NCBI RefSeq assembly: GCF_039888675.1
Contig: NZ_JBDQQR010000001.1
Coordinates: 2,604,001-2,668,000 of the forward strand
Direction: 5' to 3'
Origin: Mesorhizobium sp. CAU 1732
Lineage (GTDB): Bacteria > Pseudomonadota > Alphaproteobacteria > Rhizobiales > Rhizobiaceae
Length of the DNA stretch: 64,000 nucleotides
Shown: positions 33,079 through 42,309 of the stretch, in pieces
Layout of the letters: every line of letters starts with the position of its first letter
Numbering within the stretch: the stretch's first letter is position 1
Translations under genes and position numbers: made by a program
Notes under the pieces: generated by a model
The model's input: the letters and a program-made list of their open reading frames with translations, nothing else
Database searches by the model: none
Told to the model about the DNA's origin: nothing

Positions 33079-34530
33079 ATGAGCCTGACATATCCTGAAG
33101 CACTGAACTACATCGGCGCAGAGTGGATCGGTGGCGAACCGGCCGCCGACAGCCTCAACCCCGCCAATGGTTCCATTCTCGGCTCCTACCGGCCGGGCAG
33201 TGGGGGCCTTGCCGACCAGGCCGTCGCGGTTGCCCGCGAGGCATTCGACCGGACGGGCTGGTCCTCCTCGCCGCGCCAGCGTGCCGCCGCGCTCTACGAA
33301 CTTGCCGACCGGCTGGAGGCGGCGAAGGACGAACTCGCCGACCTGATCGTCGCTGAGAATGGGAAGCTGAAGCGGGAAGCCGTCGGCGAGATGATCGGCG
33401 CGATTTCCGAAACGCGCTATTACGCCGGCCTCGCGCGGACCGTGCTTGGCCGCACGCTGGAGACCGCGCCCGGCAATTTCTCGATGATGAACCGCGAGGC
33501 TGCCGGCGTGACGGCGATCATCGTGCCGTGGAACGCGCCGGTCACGCTTTTGGTGCGTTCGCTCGGACCAGCGCTGGCGGCAGGCTGTACCGTCGTCATC
33601 AAGCCGGCGCCACAGACGCCGCTGATCCACGCCCTCGTCATGCGCTGCATCCACGAATGCCCGTCATTGCCGAAGGGTGTCGTCAATTCGGTCAATGAAA
33701 ACGGCATCGAGGTGGGCGAGGCGCTGGTTGCCTCCGATGACGTCGATGTCATCTCGTTTACCGGCTCCAGCGCGACAGGCAAGCGCATCATGGCGGGCGC
33801 CGCACCGACGTTGAAGCGGCTGTCGCTGGAACTCGGCGGCAAGGCGCCGGCGGTGATCTTCGACGATGCCGATCTCGATCAGGCCGTCCGTGAACTCACC
33901 GGTGCGTCGCTGATGATGGCGGGCCAGATCTGTGTGGCGGCGACGCGCTTTCTGGTGGCCAAGCCGCTCGAGAAAGAATTCACGGCACGGATCAAGGCGG
34001 CATTCGAGGCAGTCCAGACGGGGCCGGGTGCCGACCCGGCGAGCCAGATGGGGTCGCTAATCGATCGCCCCAGCCAGGCACGCGTGGCAGGGCTGATCGA
34101 GCAGGCCGCCGACGAGGGTGAACTGATCCTCAAGGGCGGTGCGCCGGGTGGCGCGCTCGCCGCCGGTTCGTTCCTGACGCCGACGCTTTTCAGGATCGAC
34201 GACATAAGGTCTTCGCTGGTTCAGGAAGAATTGTTCGGCCCCATCGTCTCCATCGAGACGTTCGAGGACGAGCAGGAGGCTGTCGCCAAGGCCAACGCCA
34301 CACGCTACGGCCTCGCCGCAAGTGTCTTCACGCGCGACCTGAACCGGGCGACGCGGATATCGCGCGCGATCCGTGCAGGCACGGTCTGGCTCAACTGCCA
34401 TGGCCGGCTGTTCGCGGAGGGCGAGACCGGGGGCTATCGCCAGTCGGGTCTCGGCAGGCTCCACGGCGTGGAAGGTCTCAACGACTTCCTCGAAACCAAG
34501 CATGTCTACCTGGAGGCGGGCGCGGTTTAA
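33079..34530 (+). CDS. NAD(P)-dependent aldehyde dehydrogenase
   Basis: 483 residues, full-length ALDH. Landmarks: VTAIIVPWNAPVTLLV near residue 140, cofactor segment FTGSSATGKRI near residue 230, catalytic Glu in LSLELGGKAPAVIF near residue 254, catalytic Cys in AGQICVAATRFLV near residue 288, and ELFGPIVSIETF near residue 385. It oxidises an aldehyde to the acid, perhaps the semialdehyde or aryl aldehyde released by the TPP enzyme or the amidohydrolase. ATG 33079 is preferred to TTG 33073. It is ten bases downstream of the amidohydrolase. Confidence 0.93.
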   Translation: MSLTYPEALNYIGAEWIGGEPAADSLNPANGSILGSYRPGSGGLADQAVAVAREAFDRTGWSSSPRQRAAALYELADRLEAAKDELADLIVAENGKLKREAVGEMIGAISETRYYAGLARTVLGRTLETAPGNFSMMNREAAGVTAIIVPWNAPVTLLVRSLGPALAAGCTVVIKPAPQTPLIHALVMRCIHECPSLPKGVVNSVNENGIEVGEALVASDDVDVISFTGSSATGKRIMAGAAPTLKRLSLELGGKAPAVIFDDADLDQAVRELTGASLMMAGQICVAATRFLVAKPLEKEFTARIKAAFEAVQTGPGADPASQMGSLIDRPSQARVAGLIEQAADEGELILKGGAPGGALAAGSFLTPTLFRIDDIRSSLVQEELFGPIVSIETFEDEQEAVAKANATRYGLAASVFTRDLNRATRISRAIRAGTVWLNCHGRLFAEGETGGYRQSGLGRLHGVEGLNDFLETKHVYLEAGAV

Positions 34531-34561
34531 ACCGCCCGCCACGGGTTTGGGGAGCAGTTTC

Positions 34562-36151
34562 ATGCAGGAACAACAGGCACAGGTGGTCATCGTCGGCGGT
34601 GGCCCCGTCGGCATGGGGCTGGCCATCGAGCTGGGCCAGCGCGGCGTCCGCGTCGTGGTGGTCGAGCGCTATCCAACGCCCCAGCCGGTTCCGAAGGGGC
34701 AGAACCTGACCCAGCGCACCATGGAGCATTTCCATTTCTGGGGCGCGGAAAAGGAGCTGCGCGCCGCGCGCACCGTGCCGAAGGAATATGGCATCGGCGG
34801 GCTGACCGCATATGGCACGCTGCTGGGCGACTATCATTACGACTGGCTGCAACGCGAACTGGTCCGCCCGTATTACTTCACCGACAATGAGCGCCTGCCG
34901 CAATATGCCACCGAAGAAGTGCTGCGCGCGCGGGCCGCGCAACTGGATTCCGTCGAGCTGCTCTATGGCTACACCGGCGAGGGCCTGGAGCAGGACGGCG
35001 ACGGCGTCACGGTGACGGCGCTGAGGCGCACGGATGGCGAACGCATCCGCATCCGCGCCGACTATGCCGTCGGCTGCGACGGCAGCCGCTCGGTCATGCG
35101 CGAGGCTGCCGGCATCACCCAGACGCGGTCGGACCATGATCGGCTGATGGTGCTGCTCGTCTTCCGCTCCACCGGCTTGCACGAGCTTCTGAAGCGGTTT
35201 CCCGGCAAGTCCTTCTACAACGTCCTGCACCCGGACCTGAAGGGTTACTGGCAGTTCTTCGGCAGGGTCGATCTCGGCAATAGCTGGTTCTTCCACGCCC
35301 CCGTGCCGCCGGGAACGACGAAGGACAATTTCGACTTCACCTCCTATCTCCACCGGGCGGTCGGCGCCGAATTCGACGTCGAGTTCGAGCATGTCGGCTT
35401 CTGGGATCTGAGGTTCGCCGTTGCCGACAGCTACCGCAGCGGCCGCGTCTTCATTGCCGGCGACGCCGCCCACAGCCATCCGCCCTATGGCGGCTACGGC
35501 ATCAACACCGGGCTTGAAGACGCGTGCAATCTCGGCTGGAAGCTTGCCGCGACCCTCGGCGGCTGGGGTGGGGCGGATTTGCTTGACAGCTACGACGCCG
35601 AGCGCCGACCGGTCTTCATCTCGACCGCGCGCGATTTCATCGGCAAGGCGATCGAAAGCGATCGCGCCTTCCTTGCCGCTTACGATCCGCTGCGCGACCG
35701 CGCGGGTTTCGAGGCTGAGTGGGCGGCGCGGAGCTCGGGCGCGGCGGGCGAAGTCGATTCTTTCGAGCCGAACTATCGCGGTTCACCGGTTGTGGCCGGC
35801 GAACCCGGCGCCATGCCCAGCGCTGCCGGCGGCCATCGCTTCGAGGCCCGCGCCGGGCACCATCTCGCGCCGCAACCTCTCTCGGACGGTCGCGATGTCT
35901 ACGAGGCGCTCGGCAATGGATTCACGCTTCTGGCGTTCGATGCGGACGAGGAGGCGGTCGGGCGGATGCGCGCGGCGGCCGAGCGCGCGGGGCTGCCGCT
36001 GGCAATCGTCAGCGACACGGCCGCCGGCGGGCGCGAGAAATATGGCGCGCGTTTGGTGCTCGTCCGGCCGGACCAGTTCGTCGCATGGACGTCGGACGAT
36101 ACGCCGCCCGATCCCGCCGCATTGCTGGCGCTCGTATCAGGCCGGCCCTGA
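34562..36151 (+). CDS. FAD-dependent aromatic hydroxylase (PheA/TfdB type)
   Basis: 529 residues. FAD-binding GxGxxG in VVIVGGGPVGMGLAIELGQR at the N-terminus, the DG motif YAVGCDGSRSVMREAAG near residue 175, the GD motif VFIAGDAAHSHPPYGGYGIN near residue 300, and a thioredoxin-like C-terminal region (about residues 440-529) as in phenol hydroxylases. It probably hydroxylates a phenolic or heteroaromatic ring with NAD(P)H and oxygen. GGGGAG precedes ATG 34562. As last gene of the IclR-linked operon it would work on the same compound as the amidohydrolase and ALDH. Confidence 0.92.
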   Translation: MQEQQAQVVIVGGGPVGMGLAIELGQRGVRVVVVERYPTPQPVPKGQNLTQRTMEHFHFWGAEKELRAARTVPKEYGIGGLTAYGTLLGDYHYDWLQRELVRPYYFTDNERLPQYATEEVLRARAAQLDSVELLYGYTGEGLEQDGDGVTVTALRRTDGERIRIRADYAVGCDGSRSVMREAAGITQTRSDHDRLMVLLVFRSTGLHELLKRFPGKSFYNVLHPDLKGYWQFFGRVDLGNSWFFHAPVPPGTTKDNFDFTSYLHRAVGAEFDVEFEHVGFWDLRFAVADSYRSGRVFIAGDAAHSHPPYGGYGINTGLEDACNLGWKLAATLGGWGGADLLDSYDAERRPVFISTARDFIGKAIESDRAFLAAYDPLRDRAGFEAEWAARSSGAAGEVDSFEPNYRGSPVVAGEPGAMPSAAGGHRFEARAGHHLAPQPLSDGRDVYEALGNGFTLLAFDADEEAVGRMRAAAERAGLPLAIVSDTAAGGREKYGARLVLVRPDQFVAWTSDDTPPDPAALLALVSGRP

Positions 36152-36167
36152 TATCTTTCGTCCAAGC

Positions 36168-36195
36168 GATCCTTGATACCCGGCCAGCAAGGATC
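36168..36195. terminator. hairpin between convergent operons
   Basis: Perfect 8-bp stem GATCCTTG / CAAGGATC with a 12-base loop between the FAD monooxygenase gene and the convergent permease gene, overlapping the latter's stop by two bases. No T-run. It may act on both transcripts. Confidence 0.5.
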
Positions 36196-37042
36196 AGTTG
36201 GCCTTCGGGTTGAGCGCGTCGTTCAAGCCATCGCCGACGAGGTTGAGGCTCAGGGTCGTCAGGAACAGGGCGATGCCGGGGAAAGCAGCCATCCACCATG
36301 CGCGGCTGAAATAGTCCTGCGCGGTATGCAGCATGGTCCCCCAGCTCATGGCGTTGGGGTCTCCAAGTCCGAGAAAGGCAAGGCTGGTCTGCAACAGGAT
36401 GGCGCTGGAAATCTGCAGCGTACAATTGACGATGATCGGCGGCAGGGCGTTGGGCAGCATCTCGCGAAAGATGATGTCGCTGTGCGACATGCCGAGGCTG
36501 CGGGCGGCATCGACGAAGTCGCGCTTGCGGAGCGTCAGGAACTCTGCCCGCAGCAGGCGCGCCGTGACGGGCCATGTGAGCGCGCCGATCACGAAAACCA
36601 CATTCCAGATGCTGGAGCCGAACAGAGCGACGATCACGATCGCCAGGAAGAACTGCGGCAGAATCTGGAACATTTCGGTGATGCGCATCAGGACTGTATC
36701 GACCGTGCCGCCGAAATATCCCGCCGCCGCGCCCACGGCGACGCCCACGAGCGTCGACGTGAGCACCGCGCACAGCCCGACGATCAACGACGTTCTGGCG
36801 CCCAGGATGATGTTGCTGAAAATATCCGAGCCGAGGCTGTCGGTTCCCATGAAGTGAACGACCGAGGGCGGCAGGAAAGCCCTGCCCATCTCCATCGGGT
36901 CATAGAGCGGAAGGTAGGACGCCGAGACCGCGGTCAGCACGATGATCGTGGTTATGAAAAGGCCGACCATGGCCCCCGTGTTGGCGCGAAACCTGATCCA
37001 GGCGCGCGAAGTGGCCGGCGACGCTGCGATCGTGATCGACAT
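36194..37042 (-). CDS. peptide-type ABC permease, DppC-like
   Basis: 282-residue membrane protein: FMGTDSLGSDIFSNIILGAR near residue 70 and the coupling loop DAARSLGMSHSDIIFREMLP near residue 185. I chose ATG 37042 (MSITIAASPATS), which leaves an 8-base gap to the DppB-type gene. It is the last gene of the eight-gene operon 44450->36194. Confidence 0.93.
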   Translation of the reverse strand: MSITIAASPATSRAWIRFRANTGAMVGLFITTIIVLTAVSASYLPLYDPMEMGRAFLPPSVVHFMGTDSLGSDIFSNIILGARTSLIVGLCAVLTSTLVGVAVGAAAGYFGGTVDTVLMRITEMFQILPQFFLAIVIVALFGSSIWNVVFVIGALTWPVTARLLRAEFLTLRKRDFVDAARSLGMSHSDIIFREMLPNALPPIIVNCTLQISSAILLQTSLAFLGLGDPNAMSWGTMLHTAQDYFSRAWWMAAFPGIALFLTTLSLNLVGDGLNDALNPKAN

Positions 37043-37050
37043 GCTGTTTC

Positions 37051-38022
37051 CTACTGGTAGCGGATGCGCGGGTCGAGGACGGCATAGAGCAGGTCCACGA
37101 TCAGGTTGATGAGGATGACGAAGACGCTGATGAACAGGAACATTCCCATCAGCAGGGGGTAGTCGCGCGAGTTGATGGCATCGAGCGTGAGACGGCCGAG
37201 GCCCGGCCAGCCGAATACGGTCTCGACGATGACCGCGCCGGCGATCAGTCCCGGAAGCGAGTCCCCGATCACGGTGATGACCGGCAGAAGGCTGTTGCGC
37301 AGCGCATGCCGCAGCAGCACCGCGCGCTCGCTGAGCCCCTTCGCGGTCGCCACCTTGATGTAATCCTGCCCCAGCACCTGGATCATGCTGCTGCGCGTCA
37401 GCCGGGTGATGAGGCCGAGATTGGAAAGCGCGAGGGTCAATGCGGGCAGGGTCAGGTGATAGGCGACGTCCATGGCGTAGGCGTAGCCGGTGTAGCCGCG
37501 CCTGAGATTGGTCATGCCCTGAATGGGAAACCAGTTGAGATGATAGGCGAGCACCAGGATCATCATCTGACCGAGCCAGAAGACGGGTATCGCGAAGCTC
37601 GCCAGCGAGAGGAACGTGATGACGTTGTCGGTGCGAGAGCGGGGGTTGCGCGCGGCAAGGACGCCCAGCGCGATGCCTGCGACGGCCGCCATCGTGTACT
37701 GGGTCGCCATGAGCAGAAGAGTGGCGGGAAAACGCTCGAGGATCAGCGTCAGGACCGGCGCGCCGGAGACCGCCGAGTACCCCAGGTTCCCGCTCGCGAC
37801 CTGCAGCCCGTAAAGCCACAAGCGGGTCACCAGCGGTTGATCGAGACCCATCTGCGAGCGCATCCGGTCGATCATCTCCTGATCCGCACCCGCTTCACCG
37901 ATCAGATAGTCGACCGGATCGCCGGGTGCGGCATGGATGAGAATGAAGATGACCGTGATGGCTCCCGCGAGCAGCGGCAGCGTGTAGAGCAGCCGCTTGA
38001 GCAGGTAGATATGGATTGACAC
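37051..38022 (-). CDS. peptide-type ABC permease, DppB-like (GTG start)
   Basis: 323 residues. The N-terminal membrane segment is followed by IHAAPGDPVDYLIGE, the DppB signature, and the coupling loop VATAKGLSERAVLLRHALRN lies near residue 215. The GTG at 38022 is chosen: it gives VSIHIYLLKRLLYTLP, the normal DppB N-terminus, with GAGG upstream, and no ATG lies nearby. Confidence 0.9.
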   Translation of the reverse strand: MSIHIYLLKRLLYTLPLLAGAITVIFILIHAAPGDPVDYLIGEAGADQEMIDRMRSQMGLDQPLVTRLWLYGLQVASGNLGYSAVSGAPVLTLILERFPATLLLMATQYTMAAVAGIALGVLAARNPRSRTDNVITFLSLASFAIPVFWLGQMMILVLAYHLNWFPIQGMTNLRRGYTGYAYAMDVAYHLTLPALTLALSNLGLITRLTRSSMIQVLGQDYIKVATAKGLSERAVLLRHALRNSLLPVITVIGDSLPGLIAGAVIVETVFGWPGLGRLTLDAINSRDYPLLMGMFLFISVFVILINLIVDLLYAVLDPRIRYQ

Positions 38023-38063
38023 TGCGCTGACCTCTTTGCTGGGCGCGTCTTCGGTGCGTCGCG

Positions 38064-39644
38064 CTATTCGACCCAGCGGACGCGATCGAGCGTTCCGTAG
38101 CCGGTGATGTCCTCGGTTATCCCTTCGAGATTGGACCGGAAGGCGATCGGGTAGTAGCGATCCCAGAACCACCAATGCGGCACGGCTTCCGTGATGGCGG
38201 TCGCAGCCTGGCGATAGAAATCGATGCGTTTCCGGTCGTCGAGTTCGCGGCCTCCGGCTTCGAACAAGGCGTCGACCTTCTCGTCGCAATAGCCGGATGC
38301 GTTGTGGCCGGAGATGCGCTGGATGCGGTCGCAGGTGAAGAACGCCGAAGCGCCGATCGCAGGGTCGGGTCCGCTTGCATAGGAGCCCATGGTGATGTCG
38401 TAGTCCCACTGGACGAAGGACCTGTCGCGCCACGCGGACGTCTCCATGCCTTCATCGACCAGATCCACGCCGACCGCCGAAAACTGCGACCTCAGCAGGC
38501 GCGATACGTTCTGCATCGGCCCTTCCGCCAGCGAGTAGGAAATGCGCAGCGTAAAGCGCTTGCCGTCGCTGCCGCGCGGATATCCGGCGTCGTCGAGCAT
38601 CTGGTTGGCCAGATCGGGATCGTGCGAATACTGCTTCACGTCGGCGCTGTAGAAGATCGGAAGTTCGGACGAGAACGGTCCGCCATCCGACACCTTGCCA
38701 TGGCCGAAACCTGCTTTTTCGAGCAGGTCTTCCCTGTCCATTGCAAAATAAAGCGCCTGCCGGACGGCCGTGTCCGCGAGAGGCCCCTCGCGCGTGTTGA
38801 GGAATGCCTGGTACTGGCCCGCGATCGACCGCTTCTGGAAGGCGACGGTAATGTCGCTCGCGCCTTCGAGCCGGTCGACCTCGCCAAGGGGCATGACGTG
38901 GTAGGGAATGTAGTCGATCTCGCCGGTCTCCAGCGCCAGCCCCCGCGCCGCCTCGTTGGGGATGATCTGGAAAATCAGGCGGTCCACATAAGGCCCTTCG
39001 AGATGGTAGTCCTCGTAGCGGTTGAGCGTGATGTGGCTGCCCTTCCTGAATTCCCCGAACACGAAGGGGCCTGTGCCGATCGGCTTCAGATTGGCGGGAT
39101 TTTCCCGTGGATCCTGACCGTTGTCGAAAACGTGGCGCGGCAGGATCGTCGAGCTGTTGAAATAGGCGAGCCCGCGCAGAAGCGGTGGATATGGCCGCGA
39201 CAATCGGAACACCGCAGTATTCTCGTCGGGCGTGTCGATGGCATCGACAGCCGCCAGCAGACCACCAGCCGGTCCGTTGTAGGTCTTGTTGATGTTGAGC
39301 AGGCTCCACGCCACGTCATCCGACGTGAAGGGCGTGCCGTCGTGCCACTTGATGCCTTCGTGGAAATTGAAGGTGTAGGTGAGACCGTCTTCCGAGACCG
39401 ACCAGCTTTCCGCGAGCGATGGAATGGGATCGCCCGCGGAATCGAGGCGAACGATCGTGCTGTAAATTTGCGCTCCGACCACGCTGGAACTGATTTCAGT
39501 CGTGATGCCGGAATTGATGATCGTGGGATCGCCGGAAAGACCGACGACGATGCTGTCGTTCTGGGCGTGCGCAAGTGCGACGAATCCAGAGAGAGACAGT
39601 GGCAGGGCAAGCGCCCGTAATGCAGTTCCCATGAGGTATTTCAT
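38064..39644 (-). CDS. ABC transporter binding protein, family 5 (second of tandem pair)
   Basis: 526 residues. Signal peptide MKYLMGTALRALALPLSLSG, cleavage after AHA|QN. Family-5 features: IPSLAESWSVSEDGLTYTF and VRQALYFAMDREDLLEKAGF. It is closely similar throughout to the preceding binding protein (for example LLRGLAYFNSSTILP, NPANL and MPLGEV in both, and TGYG..VRW at the C-terminus), so the two arose by tandem duplication. Divergence after duplication may have widened the range of ligands served by one permease pair. Confidence 0.93.
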   Translation of the reverse strand: MKYLMGTALRALALPLSLSGFVALAHAQNDSIVVGLSGDPTIINSGITTEISSSVVGAQIYSTIVRLDSAGDPIPSLAESWSVSEDGLTYTFNFHEGIKWHDGTPFTSDDVAWSLLNINKTYNGPAGGLLAAVDAIDTPDENTAVFRLSRPYPPLLRGLAYFNSSTILPRHVFDNGQDPRENPANLKPIGTGPFVFGEFRKGSHITLNRYEDYHLEGPYVDRLIFQIIPNEAARGLALETGEIDYIPYHVMPLGEVDRLEGASDITVAFQKRSIAGQYQAFLNTREGPLADTAVRQALYFAMDREDLLEKAGFGHGKVSDGGPFSSELPIFYSADVKQYSHDPDLANQMLDDAGYPRGSDGKRFTLRISYSLAEGPMQNVSRLLRSQFSAVGVDLVDEGMETSAWRDRSFVQWDYDITMGSYASGPDPAIGASAFFTCDRIQRISGHNASGYCDEKVDALFEAGGRELDDRKRIDFYRQAATAITEAVPHWWFWDRYYPIAFRSNLEGITEDITGYGTLDRVRWVE

Positions 39645-39685
39645 TTGTTTTGTTCCCCAATTTTATTGAAATAGGCCCTCGCGGT

Positions 39686-41287
39686 TCACTCCATCCAGCG
39701 CACCGTTTCGAACGCGCCATACCCCGTCAGGTCATCGAGAATGCCGTCGAGATTGGCGTTGAATGCGATGGGGTAGAAGCGGTCCCACAACCACCAGTGC
39801 GGCGCGTCCTGCGCGAGGACCGACTGAACCTCGTGATAGAGTTCGATGCGCTTGGCTTCGTCCTGCTCCCGGCTGGCTCTGGCGAAGATATCGTCGAGAT
39901 CCGGGTTGCAGTAACCGGAGGCGTTGCGGGCCATCAGCGGCTCGATGTTGCGGCAGACGTAAAGCCGCTCCACACCCACTGCCGGATCGGGACCGGTCGA
40001 GAAACTGCCCATCGTGATGTCGAAATCCCACTTGGCGAAGGCCGAGTCTCTCCAGGCGCCTGAATCCATGCCCTGGATATCGAGATCGACGCCGATGGCG
40101 TTGAACTGCGCGCGCATCAGCATGGCCGTGTTGTTCATCGGGCCTTCCTTCAGGTCGAAGGAAACGCGCAGGCGAAAGCGCTTGCCGTCGCTGCCGCGGG
40201 GATATCCTGCCGCATCGAGCATCGCTTCCGCCTTCGCGGGATCATAGTCGTAGGTCGCGACAGCATCGGTGTGGAAGATTTGCTGTTCCGAAGAGATGGG
40301 ACCGGCCGCGACCTTGCCGAAGCCGAAGCCTGCCTTTTCCAGCATCTCGTCTCGGTTCAACGCGTGATAGAGCGCCCGGCGAACCTCCGCATTGTCGAGG
40401 GGTTCGTTGCGCGTGTTGAGGAACGCCATGAAGATGCCCGCGATCATGCGCTTGGCGAATTCGACGGACACGCGACTGTCGCCGCGAAGCACGTCCACTT
40501 CGCCCAGCGGCATCGCGTAGTAGGGAATGAAGTCGATTTCGCCCGATTGCAGCGCAAGGGCGCGCGCGGAATCGTTGGGGATGATCTGGAAGACCAGCCT
40601 GTCCATATGCGGCAGGCCGTCGAGATGGTAGTCGGGGTTCCGCTCGAAGACGATATGGCTTCCCCGGACATACTCCTTGAAGATGAACGGGCCCGTGCCG
40701 ATCGGCGCGAGGTTGGCAGGGTTTTCCTGCGGGCTCGAGCCATTGTCGAAGATGTGCTTCGGCAGGATCGTCGAACTGTTGAAATAGGCCAGGCCGCGCA
40801 GCAGCGGCGGATAGGTGTATTCGAGGTTGAACACCACCGTCAGATCGTCAACCGCCTCGATCGAACTGACGGCCTCGAGCAGACCCGAAGCCGGCCCATT
40901 GAATTCCTTGTTGACGTTCCAGAGGCTCCACGCGACATCCTGCGCGGTGAACGGTTCTCCGTCGTGCCATTTCACGCCTTCGAACAGGTTGAAGGTGTAT
41001 GTCAGGCCGTCCTCGGAGATTTCCCACGATTGCGCCAGCGACGGGATCACCTGGCCTTCCGGGTCGAGGCGCACGAGCGTGCTGTACACCTGACCCGACA
41101 GATTGCTGGAGGAGATGTCGGTGGTGATGCCCGAGTTTATGACCGGAGGATCACCTGGCAGCGCAACGACCAGAACACCGTCGCCTTGAGCATGGACGGC
41201 ATCGGGCAAAAGCCCGGCAATCAGGAATGCAGCCGCGGCCGCACCTGCAACGAGACTTTTCCATGTGGCATCTGTGCGTACCCTCAT
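39686..41287 (-). CDS. ABC transporter binding protein, family 5 (first of tandem pair)
   Basis: 533 residues. ATG 41287 overlaps the stop of the upstream ATPase (ATGA) and starts a signal peptide (MRVRTDATWKSLVAGAAAAA, cleavage after VHA|QG). Mature landmarks: INSGITTDISSSNLSGQVYS, IPSLAQSWEISEDGLTYTF, and VRRALYHALNRDEMLEKAGF near residue 310. It is the paralogue of the next gene, 41 bases downstream. Both sit inside the operon between ATPase and permease genes. Confidence 0.93.
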   Translation of the reverse strand: MRVRTDATWKSLVAGAAAAAFLIAGLLPDAVHAQGDGVLVVALPGDPPVINSGITTDISSSNLSGQVYSTLVRLDPEGQVIPSLAQSWEISEDGLTYTFNLFEGVKWHDGEPFTAQDVAWSLWNVNKEFNGPASGLLEAVSSIEAVDDLTVVFNLEYTYPPLLRGLAYFNSSTILPKHIFDNGSSPQENPANLAPIGTGPFIFKEYVRGSHIVFERNPDYHLDGLPHMDRLVFQIIPNDSARALALQSGEIDFIPYYAMPLGEVDVLRGDSRVSVEFAKRMIAGIFMAFLNTRNEPLDNAEVRRALYHALNRDEMLEKAGFGFGKVAAGPISSEQQIFHTDAVATYDYDPAKAEAMLDAAGYPRGSDGKRFRLRVSFDLKEGPMNNTAMLMRAQFNAIGVDLDIQGMDSGAWRDSAFAKWDFDITMGSFSTGPDPAVGVERLYVCRNIEPLMARNASGYCNPDLDDIFARASREQDEAKRIELYHEVQSVLAQDAPHWWLWDRFYPIAFNANLDGILDDLTGYGAFETVRWME

Positions 41288-42309
41288 TGTGTCTTCCCTT
41301 CGAGCTGGACGGCAGGACTGCCCGCGTACGGTTGGGGCAAAAGCGGAAAATGGCAGGACACCTGGCGGCCCGGCAGCGCCTCTCTCAGGCGCGGTGTTTC
41401 CTGCACGCATTTCTCCCGGCTGAAAGGGCATCTCGGGTGAAACGCGCAGCCTGAAGGTGGCCGGCTTGGAGACGGCAACTCTCCCTGGAGGATCATGCGA
41501 TCCTCGTTCTTGCGCCTGCCGATCTTGGGAACCGCCGAAAGGAGCGACTTCGTATAGGGATGCAGGGGCGCTTCAAAGAGCGCATTGGCCTCGCACGTCT
41601 CGACGATGCGCCCGAGATACATCACGCCGACCCGGTCGGCGATGTGCTGGACCACGCGAAGGTCGTGCGAGATGAAGAGATAGCCCATGCCGAAGCTGCG
41701 CTGCAGCGAGACCATCAGGTTCAGCACCTGCGACTGAACCGACACGTCCAGCGCGGAAACCGGTTCGTCCGCAATGATGAGCTTGGGCCGCAGGGTCAGA
41801 GCCCGCGCGATGGAGATGCGCTGACGCTGACCGCCGCTGAATTCATGCGGATAGCGATCGGCATGGGAGGGCAGCAGGCCCACGGTCTCCAGCACCTCGG
41901 CGACCTTCTCGCGCCATTGCGAGCGCGGATGGAGGCGGTGGATGCGGAACGCTTGCGACAGGATCGAACCAACGGTCTTGCGCGGATTAAGCGACCCGTA
42001 GGGATCCTGGAAGATGACTTGAATGTCGCGGCGTACCTGCCGGAGGGCAGTCCCCGTCAGACCCACCAGATCCTCCCCGGCGAAACGGACGCGGCCTGAC
42101 GTGGGGGCGTCGAGCTGGGAAATGCAGCGCCCGAGCGTGCTCTTTCCGCAGCCGGACTCGCCCACCAGGCCGAATGTCTCGCCCGCCTTCACATACAGGC
42201 TCACATCACGGACGGCTCTGATCGGAGCCGCGCGACCGCCGAAAAAACCGCGTCCGCTGTCGAACTGCCTGGAGAGGTTCTCGACCTTCAGGAGGGGTTC
42301 TTCAGACAT
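41284..42309 (-). CDS. peptide-type ABC ATPase, DppF-like
   Basis: 341 residues. Walker [10 protein letters not shown], signature FSGGQRQRISIARAL, Walker [13 protein letters not shown]. The C-terminal oligopeptide-transporter extension is present, with Cys-rich CAFHPRCPFSREKC near residue 300. It overlaps the DppD-like gene by 8 bases. Confidence 0.95.
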   Translation of the reverse strand: MSEEPLLKVENLSRQFDSGRGFFGGRAAPIRAVRDVSLYVKAGETFGLVGESGCGKSTLGRCISQLDAPTSGRVRFAGEDLVGLTGTALRQVRRDIQVIFQDPYGSLNPRKTVGSILSQAFRIHRLHPRSQWREKVAEVLETVGLLPSHADRYPHEFSGGQRQRISIARALTLRPKLIIADEPVSALDVSVQSQVLNLMVSLQRSFGMGYLFISHDLRVVQHIADRVGVMYLGRIVETCEANALFEAPLHPYTKSLLSAVPKIGRRKNEDRMILQGELPSPSRPPSGCAFHPRCPFSREKCVQETPRLREALPGRQVSCHFPLLPQPYAGSPAVQLEGKTQ

